In this document: in pieces, positions 32,414 to 41,195 of the stretch | Numbering within the stretch: the first letter of the stretch is position 1 | How the letters are laid out: the number at the start of each line of letters is the position of its first letter | NCBI GenBank assembly: GCA_036265675.1 | Contig: DATAOP010000049.1 | Coordinates: 62,001 to 126,000, forward strand | DNA length: 64,000 nt | Source: VRUE01 sp036265675 | Lineage (GTDB): Bacteria; Actinomycetota; Thermoleophilia; Solirubrobacterales; 70-9 | Direction of reading: 5' to 3' | Notes under the pieces: model-generated | What the model saw: only the letters and a program-made list of their open reading frames with translations | Told to the model about the DNA's origin: nothing | Databases searched by the model: none | Position numbers and translations under genes: made by a program

Positions 32414-35400
32414 GGTGGTGGCTCCTCGCATGTCGCCGGTGCTTCTTGTGAGGCTTCCGGTGGTGTCGCTTCGGGTGTCTCTTCTTCGCTCCGCTACGCA
32501 GGTTGCTGCCGGCGCCGAGGTCGGCTCCGGTCGGCAGCTGCGGGACGGTTTCCGGAGTGCTGCCCGTCCCGTGACACTCGTCCGCCGCTTCGCAGGGCGC
32601 CAGCGGCGGTGGAGGCTCGAAGCCGCCGTTGGTCCTGGCGTCGTAGAACTTGATCACGTTGCCGTTGTGGTCCTGCTTGACCAGCGTGTCGTAGGTGGTG
32701 AAGAAGACGTCCGTCCCGTCGTGGCTGACCGCCTCGAGGCCGATGTGCTCCGGCACGTAGAAAATCTGCACGATGCCGCTGGCGCCGAAGTCTCGCGTCC
32801 CTGTCCCGGTAGTGATCAGCTGTGGCCTGCCGTCGACGAACTCGTAGACGTCGATGATCCCGTCTGTGTCCTGCGGAACCAGCGCTTCGCGCGTGGCGAA
32901 GAAGGCGCGCCCGTCATCCGACATGAACGGGCCGCCCTGGCTCGCCTGCACGTTGACGGTCGGGGCCGCTCCGCTCGGGTTGCAGGACGCGCACCTGATC
33001 GCTTCGGTCGCGGCGTTGTATGTGTACATCTCTTTGAAGCCGCGGTTGTCGTATCCGGTCAGACGCGCCGCGGTCACGAAGGCCGCATGCAGGCCGTCGG
33101 GTGAGATCTGGATCCGGGTGACCTTGGTTCCCGGGTCGAGGGTCGCGACGAGATGGACCTGGCCGTTGCGGTAGAGGTAGAGGTTGCGCTCATTCGGGAC
33201 GGCCGGCTTCGCCGGGTCGAGGCTCTCCGGCGAGTAGAAGTAGACGGCGCCGTTGGTGATCGCGAGCCGGCTGTCGATCCCCGGCAGGATGAACTGGGCG
33301 TCTTCGGGGTCGAACTGGCCGAAGCCGCCCTTTTCTTTGCGTTCGGTGTCGAGCGGTTCCGCAGCGCACTGGCTGGCGTATTCGGTGTTGCATTCGTCGG
33401 AGTTGCCGTTGCCGTTGCCGGTCGTGAGCAGCTTGATCGTGTCCCCCTGCTCGTCCCACTCGTAGATGTCGAGGCTGGTGTCGTGATCTTCGGAGGGGAC
33501 GATCTGCTGCACGGCGCTGAACAGCACCTTCGAGCCGTCTTTCGTCATGCCGATGTAGTTGACCCCATGGTTTCTCGAGACCTCATAGGTGATCGAGTCG
33601 TTGACCCGCATGTAGAGGTTGTAGGCGCCGTCGTGTCCGGCGGTCTGCATCAGGATGTGCGAACCGTCTTTCGAGACACCGTTCGCCGGGAACGTGATCA
33701 CCTCGAACTGGTTCCCTCCGTCCTTCGGCAGGTTTTCGCCGCCCGGCAGCTTCGAGATGATCGTCACCGTTCGGTTGACGGTGTCGTTGTCGTAGGCGGA
33801 GCCAGGGGTGCTCGTGAGGCCTCCGGGGGCGAATGCGAGGTCGCGCGAGGAGAAGACGAAGTGTGTGAAATCCGCCGACGTCTGCTGGTCGCCGAAGAAG
33901 GTCGCTCCACCTTCGATCGCGTTCACGTTGGTCGGCCAGCGGCCCACCTTGTCGCCGTTCGCGTTGAAGACATAGGGAGCATCCTCCGACGGCCAGGCCC
34001 CGCCGAGCTGGTCCTGAACGACGTGATCGATGCAGGTGTCGAGCGATTCCGAGCACGTCCGCCGGCCGGTGTAGAGGGTTTCGCTGCCCTTGATCCCGGG
34101 GAACGTCGTCACCCAACCGCTGTTGGTCCGCGTCGCCAGGTATGTGTCGAGAAGGCTGTTCGGAACGTCAAGGCCCGGAACCGCGCCGAGGCCCCCCTCG
34201 AAGGTGAAGCGCGCGGGATTCGTCGCGTAGCCGGTGTTCTGGGGGACCTCGGAGACGTCGAGCTCGGTCTGCAGCCCGAAGCCTTCGCCGAAATCGATCG
34301 TCTCGTTGCTCGGCCAGAACACCGCCGCACCCTGTTTTTCCGGCGAGACGAGCTCGTATGCGCGGCAATCGGGAAGGAAATTCGAACCGGTCTGCTCGCG
34401 TACGTGCGCGTTCGGGCATGAGGGGGGCGAGAAGCTGAAGGTCGTGTCGTCGCTTTCGCTGGTGCCCCACTCGTTTGTCGCCACCACCTTGAAGTGGTAG
34501 GTGACCCCCGGCTGCAGGCCGGTGATCGGCACAGAGACTTCGTGTTCGGTGTCGTCCGACCCGACCGGCTGGTCGGTCGCCGGGACGCTGGTGCCGTAGG
34601 AGGGGGTCGCCCCGTACTCGAAGTGGTACGTCGTCGCCGAGTTCTCCGGGTTGATCCGCGCGTGCAACGTTGCGCCGCTGGCCGACAGTTCGTCGGCCAG
34701 CACCCCGCCGACCTGCGGCTTGCTCGCGGTCTTGAACGTCCTGTCGGGGCTGAACGTCGTCCCCAGTTCGTTCGTCGCGACGAGTCGGAAGTGGTAGAGC
34801 TTGCCCGGCTGCAGATCCGAGATCGTCGCTTCGACCGGGACGTCACTCGAGCCCGATCCCGGATTCAGCTCCGGCGTGCTCTGTCTGTAGTCGGTGGTGA
34901 GCCCGTACTCGAAGTGGTAGGTCGTTTCCATCCCGTCGGGATTGAGGACGCCGTGCAGGGTCGCGTCGTTCTGATCGACGCCGGTCGCTTCCTGCGCTTC
35001 GACGTCGAGCACGGCCACCGGGGACACGACCTGGTCGCCGCCGTAAACTTCGCCGTGTGCGTTGGCGCCGACGAATCGGTAGTGATAGGGCTGGTCGATC
35101 GTCAGCCCGGAGAGCGAGGCGCTGACGTTCGTGGCCGTGGTGAAATTCGACCCGCTCGGATCCGGCGAGCAGGGAACCGAGCCGCTTTCGTAGCTCTGGA
35201 ATTCGGTCCCGTATTCGAGTCTGCATTCGGTGATCGGATCGCCACCCGCCGGATCGATCCGACCGGTGAGGACGGCGCCTTCGTGCCCGATCTCGGGGAT
35301 GTTCGGAGGATTCGTCGTGACGTCCGGAAGAGGGTCCCCCTTCGCGTAGACGTTCACTTTCTCGTTGGCTTCGTTGAGCGCAAGCACTTTGCCATCCGCG

Positions 35401-36386
35401 GGCGCGGCGACGGCCCAAGAGTCTTCGAGCGAACCGAAGGGTGGGGTCAGCGGGTGCGAGGGGTCTCCTAGGAGGGCCGGGCTATACGGTTCGATCGCCG
35501 ATTGCCGGTCGACATAGAGCTCGTCGGTGTTCGGTTCGACGTCCATCCCGCGGACTTCGAATCCCGAGGTGATATCCGTGACCAGCGGCTCGTGTATGAG
35601 CAGCGACAGTTCGCCCTCGACGGCTTCCTCGGTCTGTCCGATCCCGTTGGTTTTCAGGTTCGTCGAGAACTGGTCCGCCTCGAACCTGAAGATGTTGCCC
35701 CCTGCGCGACTGCCGAAACCGGAACTGATCACCCAGACCGCTCCGGTGGAGTCGGGCCGGATGTATCCCCAGGCGTCTTCGGGCGTGAAGATCCTCAGGA
35801 TCTCGTGGAAGCTCTGGTTGAATTTCGAGATGTGGCCGCGGCCGAATCCGCCGCTCGTCCCGGCATAGATGAAACCCTGGCGGTCGATCGCCACGCTCAT
35901 CGGCTGTCCGGCGTTCCCCGGAGTCGGGATCGTCCCGACCCATTCGCCTGTGGGCTTGAAGATGTTGATGTCGCCGGGCCCGAAGGAGGAGGCGACATAG
36001 ATGAAACCATTGTGGGCGGAGGAATTGTCGACCGCGATCGTGGAGGGCGCACCGAAATGGCCTTCCTGGGCATTCGGGTCGGGGGTCCCGGTCAGGGCGT
36101 TGCCGCTGATGTATGAGCCGGACGCGGGGAAGGCAACCGGATTGCCGTTGAGGTCGAACCTTCTGATTTCCGGCGCTTCCGGGAAGGAGTGCGGGCAGAG
36201 CACGTAGACCAGCTGGGTCGATTCGACGTAGGCGAGGTCACCGTCCGAAGCCCCGCAGTTGCCGCCGGTTGAGAACGAGTGATCGAAGGGATGCGTCGTG
36301 ATCGCCGCGGCCGACCCGCACAGCACCGCGAAGCTGAGCGCAGCCAGCGCCATTGTCGCGGCGAATAGCGACTTGGGCCGTCTCAC
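32406..36386 (-). CDS. giant secreted protein, family B (largest)
   Basis: A 1326-aa protein, the longest in the window. Signal peptide ALAALSFAVLCGSAAA is followed by an NHL-type propeller (about 30-370). Three fibronectin-like repeats end YHYRFVGANAHG, YHFRLVATNELG and YHFKVVATNEWG (to about 650). The linker CPNAHVREQTGSNFLPDCRAYELVSP leads into a TolB/WD40-like propeller (670-1240) with RCASCNPSGAAP. The end has DECHGTGS and a basic His-rich tail KRHHRKPHKKHRRHARSHHH. GTG at 36386 has AGGAGG 6 nt upstream, inside the upstream gene's tail codons, and overlaps its stop as GTGA. Confidence 0.85.
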   Translation of the reverse strand: MRRPKSLFAATMALAALSFAVLCGSAAAITTHPFDHSFSTGGNCGASDGDLAYVESTQLVYVLCPHSFPEAPEIRRFDLNGNPVAFPASGSYISGNALTGTPDPNAQEGHFGAPSTIAVDNSSAHNGFIYVASSFGPGDINIFKPTGEWVGTIPTPGNAGQPMSVAIDRQGFIYAGTSGGFGRGHISKFNQSFHEILRIFTPEDAWGYIRPDSTGAVWVISSGFGSRAGGNIFRFEADQFSTNLKTNGIGQTEEAVEGELSLLIHEPLVTDITSGFEVRGMDVEPNTDELYVDRQSAIEPYSPALLGDPSHPLTPPFGSLEDSWAVAAPADGKVLALNEANEKVNVYAKGDPLPDVTTNPPNIPEIGHEGAVLTGRIDPAGGDPITECRLEYGTEFQSYESGSVPCSPDPSGSNFTTATNVSASLSGLTIDQPYHYRFVGANAHGEVYGGDQVVSPVAVLDVEAQEATGVDQNDATLHGVLNPDGMETTYHFEYGLTTDYRQSTPELNPGSGSSDVPVEATISDLQPGKLYHFRLVATNELGTTFSPDRTFKTASKPQVGGVLADELSASGATLHARINPENSATTYHFEYGATPSYGTSVPATDQPVGSDDTEHEVSVPITGLQPGVTYHFKVVATNEWGTSESDDTTFSFSPPSCPNAHVREQTGSNFLPDCRAYELVSPEKQGAAVFWPSNETIDFGEGFGLQTELDVSEVPQNTGYATNPARFTFEGGLGAVPGLDVPNSLLDTYLATRTNSGWVTTFPGIKGSETLYTGRRTCSESLDTCIDHVVQDQLGGAWPSEDAPYVFNANGDKVGRWPTNVNAIEGGATFFGDQQTSADFTHFVFSSRDLAFAPGGLTSTPGSAYDNDTVNRTVTIISKLPGGENLPKDGGNQFEVITFPANGVSKDGSHILMQTAGHDGAYNLYMRVNDSITYEVSRNHGVNYIGMTKDGSKVLFSAVQQIVPSEDHDTSLDIYEWDEQGDTIKLLTTGNGNGNSDECNTEYASQCAAEPLDTERKEKGGFGQFDPEDAQFILPGIDSRLAITNGAVYFYSPESLDPAKPAVPNERNLYLYRNGQVHLVATLDPGTKVTRIQISPDGLHAAFVTAARLTGYDNRGFKEMYTYNAATEAIRCASCNPSGAAPTVNVQASQGGPFMSDDGRAFFATREALVPQDTDGIIDVYEFVDGRPQLITTGTGTRDFGASGIVQIFYVPEHIGLEAVSHDGTDVFFTTYDTLVKQDHNGNVIKFYDARTNGGFEPPPPLAPCEAADECHGTGSTPETVPQLPTGADLGAGSNLRSGAKKRHPKRHHRKPHKKHRRHARSHHHG
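34902..34925. repeat. 24-bp perfect repeat, copy 1
   Basis: Codes on the minus strand for the THFEYG-type core of a fibronectin-like repeat. It is identical to 36698-36721 in the neighbouring gene, and a near copy lies at 34612-34634. Confidence 0.8.
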
Positions 36387-38713
36387 CGTCTCCCTCCTCG
36401 ATGGTGCCTGCGGTGGTGGTGTTTCTTCTTCTTACGCACGCACTTCCCGTGCCGCTTGACGAAGCCTCGCTTGCACTTCCTGGGTGGAGACGGATGCGGC
36501 GCCGCCACCGGCGGTGCCACGGTCTGGAAGGTCTGATCGGGACCGGCCGTCGTCCCGAATCCATTGCTTGCGACGACACGGAAGTGGTAGGTCGTCCCCG
36601 ACGCAAGGCCGCCGATCGCCTGGCTCGCGACGTGTTCGGCGTTGTCGGCACCGATCGAGGGGCTCTGCGGCGTTATCGCGCCATAGGCGGCGCTGGTCCC
36701 GTACTCGAAGTGGTAGGTCGTGGGGCTCAGCGCCGGCCGGATAGTCGCTTCGAGTGTCGCGCCGGTCTGCGATACGGCCGAGTGCGAGGTGGTGTTGATC
36801 ACCGGCGGTCCCGGCGTGCTGAAGGTCTGGTCGGAGCCGTAGCTCGTGCCGCCGAAGTTCGTCGCCACGACTCTGAAGTGGTAGGTGGTGCTCGGTTCCA
36901 GAGCGGAGATCTCGCTGCTGACGGCATGCGGAACGTCGTCGCTGCCGATCGATTGGCTCGGGACGGTCGCCCGGCCGTATGACTGGCCGGTGCCGTATTC
37001 GAACAGATAGATCGTGTCGCCGAGGCCGGGATTGATTTCCGCGTTCAGGGTTGCCGAGCCGGGGGTGACTTCGGTCGCGGCCTCGCCGCTGATCTCGGGG
37101 AGGTCAGGGGGCAGCGTGTGGAAGGTCATGTCGGGCCCGTACGTCGTGCCGGCCCCGTTGGTCGCCACGAGTCGGAAGTGGTAGGGCGGCGAGTCCTCGC
37201 GATAGACGTCGAGCGAGCTGAGGTCGGCGGTGGCTGCGACCGTCCCCGTCGCCGAGGTGGGGGCCGACTCCGGGGTGCTGTTGCCGTACGAGGTGCTGGT
37301 GCCCCAATCGAAGTGGTATGTGGTGGGTTCGCCGTTGCCGCTGAAGGACCCGTTGAGAGTCGCGCTGGTGCGGGTGATGTTCGTCGCCGGCAGGGCCTGG
37401 ACGTCGGCGACCGCATGGGGGACGAAGGTGCTGTCGATGGTCCGCGTGGTCCCATTCGCGTTGGTCGCCAGGATCCTGAAGTGGTAGACAGCCTCGGTCG
37501 TCAGCCCGCTGATGCTCGCGGTGACGTCGCCGCCGCCGCTCGCGGGCAGCGTGCCCGAGCAGGGAACGGACGAGCCATAGGTCGGTTCGAGGCCGTACTC
37601 GACTTCGCAGCCCGTCACCGGATTGGGGCCCGCCGTGTCGAGATGGGCGGACACCGTCGCGCTCGTCTGCCCGGTCGTGGTGCTGACGTCGGTTACGTCG
37701 GGCGTCGTGGCGGCGGTGTAGATCTTGACGTCGTTCGTCGCGAGGTCCGCGACGTACACGGTGCCGGTCAGGCTGTTGACGGCGACGGCCGTCGATTCGC
37801 TCAGATCGCCTTCGCCGAAGACCTCGACCGGTTCCCCTTCGGAGTCGAAGCGGGTGATCTGGGTGCTCGTGTCCGAGAAGATGTCGGCGGTGGCCTGATC
37901 CGCCGCGAAGGAGGTGACGCCCGTGTCGATCGTCTTCGACGGTGGGGCGACGAGGTCCACCGCCGACATCGGCCAGCGTTTGAGAGTGCCCGCGCCCGTG
38001 TAGGACCCCTGAGCGGTGTAGAGGAACTGGTTCGCGTCGGAGCTGATCTTGCAGATTTCCCGTTCTTCGGGTTGCTGGAAGACGCCGGCCACGGGCCAGA
38101 TCTGCGGCGGGTTCGGATTGATTTTCCAGCGCCCGGGATGGAATTTGTCGGTGAAGGAACCCTTCTCGAAGAAGCCGCTGTCATGCTGGATGTAGAGGTT
38201 GCCGCTGCTGTCGACCGCGACCCCGCAATAGTCCCCATCACTCGAGAACTTTTCGCGGATGACGTGCGAGTAGCGGTAGGACTGCACGAACTGTCCGCTC
38301 GCGCGATAGACGAGGATGTTCCCTCGGCTCAGCGCGAGATAGATGACGCCGTGGTCCACGCCGGCCGAGTTGTCGACCGCGATTCCCCTGATGCAGCCGA
38401 ATTCACAGGCGGTGAACGAATTTTTCCCGAGGAACGAGAAGTTCGACGGGTTGCCGGAGGCGTCGAATTTCTCGACCTTTTCGCCGCCCGAGAAGCTCGA
38501 GCCACCGGTGACGACATAGACGCTTCCGGTCGACGTGTCGACAGCCATCGCGCCGGGTTCGGAGAGGGACCCGCCCTCGTTGAAGGTTTTGGAGAGGGTG
38601 TGTGTGACAGCGGCCTGGGCGGCCGGCGCGACGAGAAGAGCGAGCAGGGACAGTGACATCAGGCCGACGACGACGGTGCCGGTCAGTCGACCGCGATCCC
38701 TGCGCGACGTCAC
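36383..38713 (-). CDS. secreted protein, family B N-terminal half (propeller + FN3-like)
   Basis: A 776-aa secreted protein with signal peptide LMSLSLLALLVAPAAQA. An NHL-type propeller covers about residues 40-340 (GAMAVDTSTGSVYVV, GIAVDNSAGVDHGVIYL, GVAVDSSGNLYI). Four fibronectin-like repeats end YHFRILATN, YHFRLVATN, YHFRVVATN and YHFRVVASN. The TolB-like half seen in its paralogues is missing. The tail is CKRGFVKRHGKCV + KKKKHHHRRHHRGGRR. It is the first gene of the five-gene operon. GTG at 38713 overlaps the stop of a three-codon frame. Confidence 0.85.
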   Translation of the reverse strand: MTSRRDRGRLTGTVVVGLMSLSLLALLVAPAAQAAVTHTLSKTFNEGGSLSEPGAMAVDTSTGSVYVVTGGSSFSGGEKVEKFDASGNPSNFSFLGKNSFTACEFGCIRGIAVDNSAGVDHGVIYLALSRGNILVYRASGQFVQSYRYSHVIREKFSSDGDYCGVAVDSSGNLYIQHDSGFFEKGSFTDKFHPGRWKINPNPPQIWPVAGVFQQPEEREICKISSDANQFLYTAQGSYTGAGTLKRWPMSAVDLVAPPSKTIDTGVTSFAADQATADIFSDTSTQITRFDSEGEPVEVFGEGDLSESTAVAVNSLTGTVYVADLATNDVKIYTAATTPDVTDVSTTTGQTSATVSAHLDTAGPNPVTGCEVEYGLEPTYGSSVPCSGTLPASGGGDVTASISGLTTEAVYHFRILATNANGTTRTIDSTFVPHAVADVQALPATNITRTSATLNGSFSGNGEPTTYHFDWGTSTSYGNSTPESAPTSATGTVAATADLSSLDVYREDSPPYHFRLVATNGAGTTYGPDMTFHTLPPDLPEISGEAATEVTPGSATLNAEINPGLGDTIYLFEYGTGQSYGRATVPSQSIGSDDVPHAVSSEISALEPSTTYHFRVVATNFGGTSYGSDQTFSTPGPPVINTTSHSAVSQTGATLEATIRPALSPTTYHFEYGTSAAYGAITPQSPSIGADNAEHVASQAIGGLASGTTYHFRVVASNGFGTTAGPDQTFQTVAPPVAAPHPSPPRKCKRGFVKRHGKCVRKKKKHHHRRHHRGGRR
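36698..36721. repeat. 24-bp perfect repeat, copy 2
   Basis: Identical to 34902-34925. It codes for the YHFEYG core of the last fibronectin-like repeat of this gene. Confidence 0.8.
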
Positions 38714-38721
38714 CTATTCAT
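38710..38721 (-). promoter_or_regulatory. three-codon leader frame overlapping the next start
   Basis: ATG AAT AGG TGA sits 6 nt after AGGAG, the right distance for initiation. Its TGA overlaps the GTG start of the 776-aa gene (GTGA). The same AGGAG is 14 nt from that GTG, too far for good initiation. Translation of the operon may therefore depend on termination and re-initiation. Confidence 0.4.
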
Positions 38722-38862
38722 CCCCTTCTCCTGACATCCCTTGAATCCGACTTCCCCTGAAGGACCAACCCCTGAACCCCTGTTCCTCCCGCTCTCTCTC
38801 CTGTTGAACGGGAATTTCAGACGGTGCACCGAAAACGAAGGTGTACCTAAAAGACGCGAGCC

Positions 38863-38891
38863 ATAAAAACAGGTCTGTACCGCCTTGTCAA
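38863..38891 (-). promoter_or_regulatory. near-consensus sigma-70 promoter of the surface-protein operon
   Basis: On the minus strand TTGACA (38891-38886) is followed, after 17 nt, by TTTTAT (38868-38863). This is the best promoter match I found in the window. The predicted start near 38856 gives a leader of about 143 nt before the GTG at 38713. It lies in the 307-nt gap 38714-39020, whose remaining part I cannot interpret. Confidence 0.7.
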
Positions 38892-39020
38892 GGGCCACGG
38901 CCGGAGGTCTTAGGATTCGGCCGACCGAGCGGGATCACCCCGTGTTTTGTTACGTACATCTGCGCCGCTGCCGGGCGGTCAGGCAAGAAACACAGGGGCA
39001 CCAGAGCCCGGCAGCGCCCG

Positions 39021-40067
39021 TCACTCGGTCGCCGACCAGGCTCCGGTTGCCGAGCTCAGCGCCTGCCGGGCTTCGCCGTCGAGCCTTGCAACGACCTCTG
39101 CGGCAGGGCGAACTTCCGCCAGCGCATGGGTCTCCCCCGCCCAGAGGTTGATCCCGTCCTCGTCGCCCGCCTCACGTGCTTTGGCGCGCAGCGGCGATGT
39201 GAGGTGATGGACCTCCGGATAGGCGAGCGGAGCGTCGCCCGTGTGCTGGTGCTGCCACCGGTTGACGATCCCCCGCGCCAGCCGTCCCGAAAAGGCGCGA
39301 GTGAGACCGGTGGGCCTCGCCGAGGAGATCGCGCGGCTGTGAGCCGCCGAGGTCCCGGCCTCCGGACAGAGCATGAAGGCAGTGCCCAGCTGAGCGGCGA
39401 CCGCTCCGGCGGCGAGCACCGCGGCGACCCCGCGCCCGGTCATGATCCCACCGGATGCGATCAGGGGGAGGTCAACCTCCGCGCGCACCAGCTGAAGCAG
39501 CGACAGTAGCCCGTGCTCGACCCGCCCCTCGCGATCGACGAACGAACCGCGATGGCCTCCGGCCTCGACCCCCTGGGCGACGAGGGCGTCCGCCCCTGCA
39601 TCACGCGCCTCTGCCGCCTCCTCGACGTCGGTGATCGTCACCCATACCTCGGCGCCGTGCGAGCGCAGCCGCTCGATCGAGTCGCGGTCCGGACATCCGA
39701 AGGTAAATGAGACGACCGCGGGCGGCTCCTCGCCGAGCAATTGGACCTTCTCGTCGAACTGGTCCCGGTCGAAGCAGGGCTCGCCGAGTTCGACCCCCGC
39801 CCGGGACGCCAGGGGCCCGAGCCGCCGGGCATAGGCCTCGACCGCCTCCGCGTCGGCAGGGGCGACGGGAGGGGCGAACACGTTGACTCCGAAGCCGGCA
39901 CGGGTTCCTGCCCGCACCGTCGCCATCTCCTCCTGCAGCTGCGACGTCGACCGGTAGCCGGCCGCGAGGAAGCCGAGGCCCCCGGCCTCGCACACGGCGA
40001 CCGCCAGAGCGGGCGTCGAAGGCCCGCCCGCCATCGGCGCCTGCACGATCGGGACTCGGAGCTCCAC
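39021..40067 (-). CDS. nitronate monooxygenase / FabK-like FMN enzyme
   Basis: A 348-aa TIM-barrel flavoprotein of the NMO family. It begins LRVPIVQAPMAGGPSTPALAVAV, and has CEAGGLGFLAAGY, the catalytic-His motif GVEAGGHRGSF and the FMN-phosphate loop IASGGIMTGRGVAAVLAAGA. Family members oxidise alkyl nitronates or act as enoyl-ACP reductase II, and sequence alone does not decide. The start is GTG. It is separated by the operon promoter region from the secreted-protein genes, on the same strand. Confidence 0.9.
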   Translation of the reverse strand: MELRVPIVQAPMAGGPSTPALAVAVCEAGGLGFLAAGYRSTSQLQEEMATVRAGTRAGFGVNVFAPPVAPADAEAVEAYARRLGPLASRAGVELGEPCFDRDQFDEKVQLLGEEPPAVVSFTFGCPDRDSIERLRSHGAEVWVTITDVEEAAEARDAGADALVAQGVEAGGHRGSFVDREGRVEHGLLSLLQLVRAEVDLPLIASGGIMTGRGVAAVLAAGAVAAQLGTAFMLCPEAGTSAAHSRAISSARPTGLTRAFSGRLARGIVNRWQHQHTGDAPLAYPEVHHLTSPLRAKAREAGDEDGINLWAGETHALAEVRPAAEVVARLDGEARQALSSATGAWSATE

Positions 40068-40123
40068 GGAACGGTTCTACTACTCGGGGCCGGGCTCGCG
40101 GTCGGCGATCAGCATCGGCGCGC

Positions 40124-40618
40124 TCAGCCGAGCCCCTTTTCCTCGGCTGCTTTGTAGGCGACCTGGAGGAAGTCGGAAATCGTCAGCGCCGAGAAGGCCG
40201 CGGCGACGAACCGGGTCAGGCGCGGGGCGAAGAGGAGTCCGACCGAGAACGCCGCCACCACCCAGAGCCCGAGGCAGTAGGGGCAGACGAGCATGTCGCC
40301 GATCGCGCGGCGGGCGCCCTCGCCGCGGGGGCTCTCGCTGAGCTCCGCGGGCCCGCCCTCCCCTTCGAGCTTCGTGAACGGAGCTCGCAGCGGGCTCGTC
40401 ACCTTGTCCTTGGTGATCAGCCGGCTCAGCTTGTGGGATGCGACGCCGATCGTCAGCAGGTCGGCTGCGCCGATTCGTTCCGGCAGGGGCCGCCCGGTCC
40501 GTTTCGCGATCAGCAGCGCGGCGGCGACGAGCGAGTTGAACAGACCCATCGCGATCGCGTACGCCACCAGCGGCGGGCGCTCCTCCGGCGACGCATAGGC
40601 GTCCACCTGGACCTCCAT
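40124..40618 (-). CDS. DUF1360 family membrane protein
   Basis: A 164-aa protein with about three membrane segments (YAIAMGLFNSLVAAALLIA, CLGLWVVAAFSVGLLF, FVAAAFSALTISDFLQVAY). It carries the family motifs LLTIGVASHKLSRLITKDKV and MLVCPYCLGLWV. The CxxC and GLW segment is typical of DUF1360 (YngL-like) proteins, which are of unknown function. The ATG start has a weak GAAGG-type ribosome site. Confidence 0.9.
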   Translation of the reverse strand: MEVQVDAYASPEERPPLVAYAIAMGLFNSLVAAALLIAKRTGRPLPERIGAADLLTIGVASHKLSRLITKDKVTSPLRAPFTKLEGEGGPAELSESPRGEGARRAIGDMLVCPYCLGLWVVAAFSVGLLFAPRLTRFVAAAFSALTISDFLQVAYKAAEEKGLG

Positions 40619-40656
40619 CGTCTCGCCTTCCTTAGAAAGTGTGGACTCTCGCCTCT

Positions 40657-41181
40657 CTACCCCTGGGGTTGGGCGGGAAACGCTGCGCTGCTGTGCCCGA
40701 GGCGCTCGCGAATCGTCGCGATCAGCCGCGTGTCAAGGGGGGCGGTCTCGACGATGCGCTCGGGCATGAGGAGCAGCGCGCCGGCATCGGCGTCGAGGTC
40801 GCGCTCCTCGCTCAACCGTCCCTCGAGCTCGACGATCAGCTTTCCCTCGACGCTCGCATTCCTCTCGGCCAGGTAGCGGAAAAGGCCCTCGCGAACGGGG
40901 AAGACGGCGACCCCGGCGCGGCGGGTGTGGTCGATGTGACCGTCGCCGAGGCAGGCCGGACAGGTTTCGCGAAAGCGCACCCGTCCCTGGCAGGCAGGAC
41001 ACTCCGAGGAGGGACCCGTCTCCATGCAGGATCGGCACTCATAGAGCGTCGTGCCCGCCCCGCAGCACTTGTCGCAGCGGCCGTGGTCGGCCGAGCCCCA
41101 GGGCTCGGTGAACTGCTCGTCGGGATCGAGCAGGCGCTCGGGGTCGGCCGTCGCCGAGCAGCAGTGGAAGTAGGTCCGCAG
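40657..41181 (-). CDS. zinc-ribbon (DnaJ central-domain-like) protein, uncertain start
   Basis: A protein of about 174 aa. Residues about 33-85 hold three or four CxxC pairs with Gly (CDKCCGAG, CRSCMETG, CPACQGR, CPACLGDG), like the cysteine-rich domain of DnaJ. An alpha/beta C-terminal part follows. The frame has no ATG, GTG or TTG near the conserved beginning LRTYFHCCSATADPE. The only ATG (41289) would overlap the upstream gene by 94 nt. CTG at 41181, with GAGG 6 nt upstream, is the simplest start. Confidence 0.65.
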   Translation of the reverse strand: MRTYFHCCSATADPERLLDPDEQFTEPWGSADHGRCDKCCGAGTTLYECRSCMETGPSSECPACQGRVRFRETCPACLGDGHIDHTRRAGVAVFPVREGLFRYLAERNASVEGKLIVELEGRLSEERDLDADAGALLLMPERIVETAPLDTRLIATIRERLGHSSAAFPAQPQG

Positions 41182-41195
41182 GGTGGGCCTCGGCG

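Noticed and set aside
23342..38713. idea that the repeat-rich region is a prophage tail module or toxin (Rhs/YD-repeat) locus
   Set aside because: Each protein has its own signal peptide, and there are no YD repeats, integrase, terminase, toxin domain or immunity-type gene.
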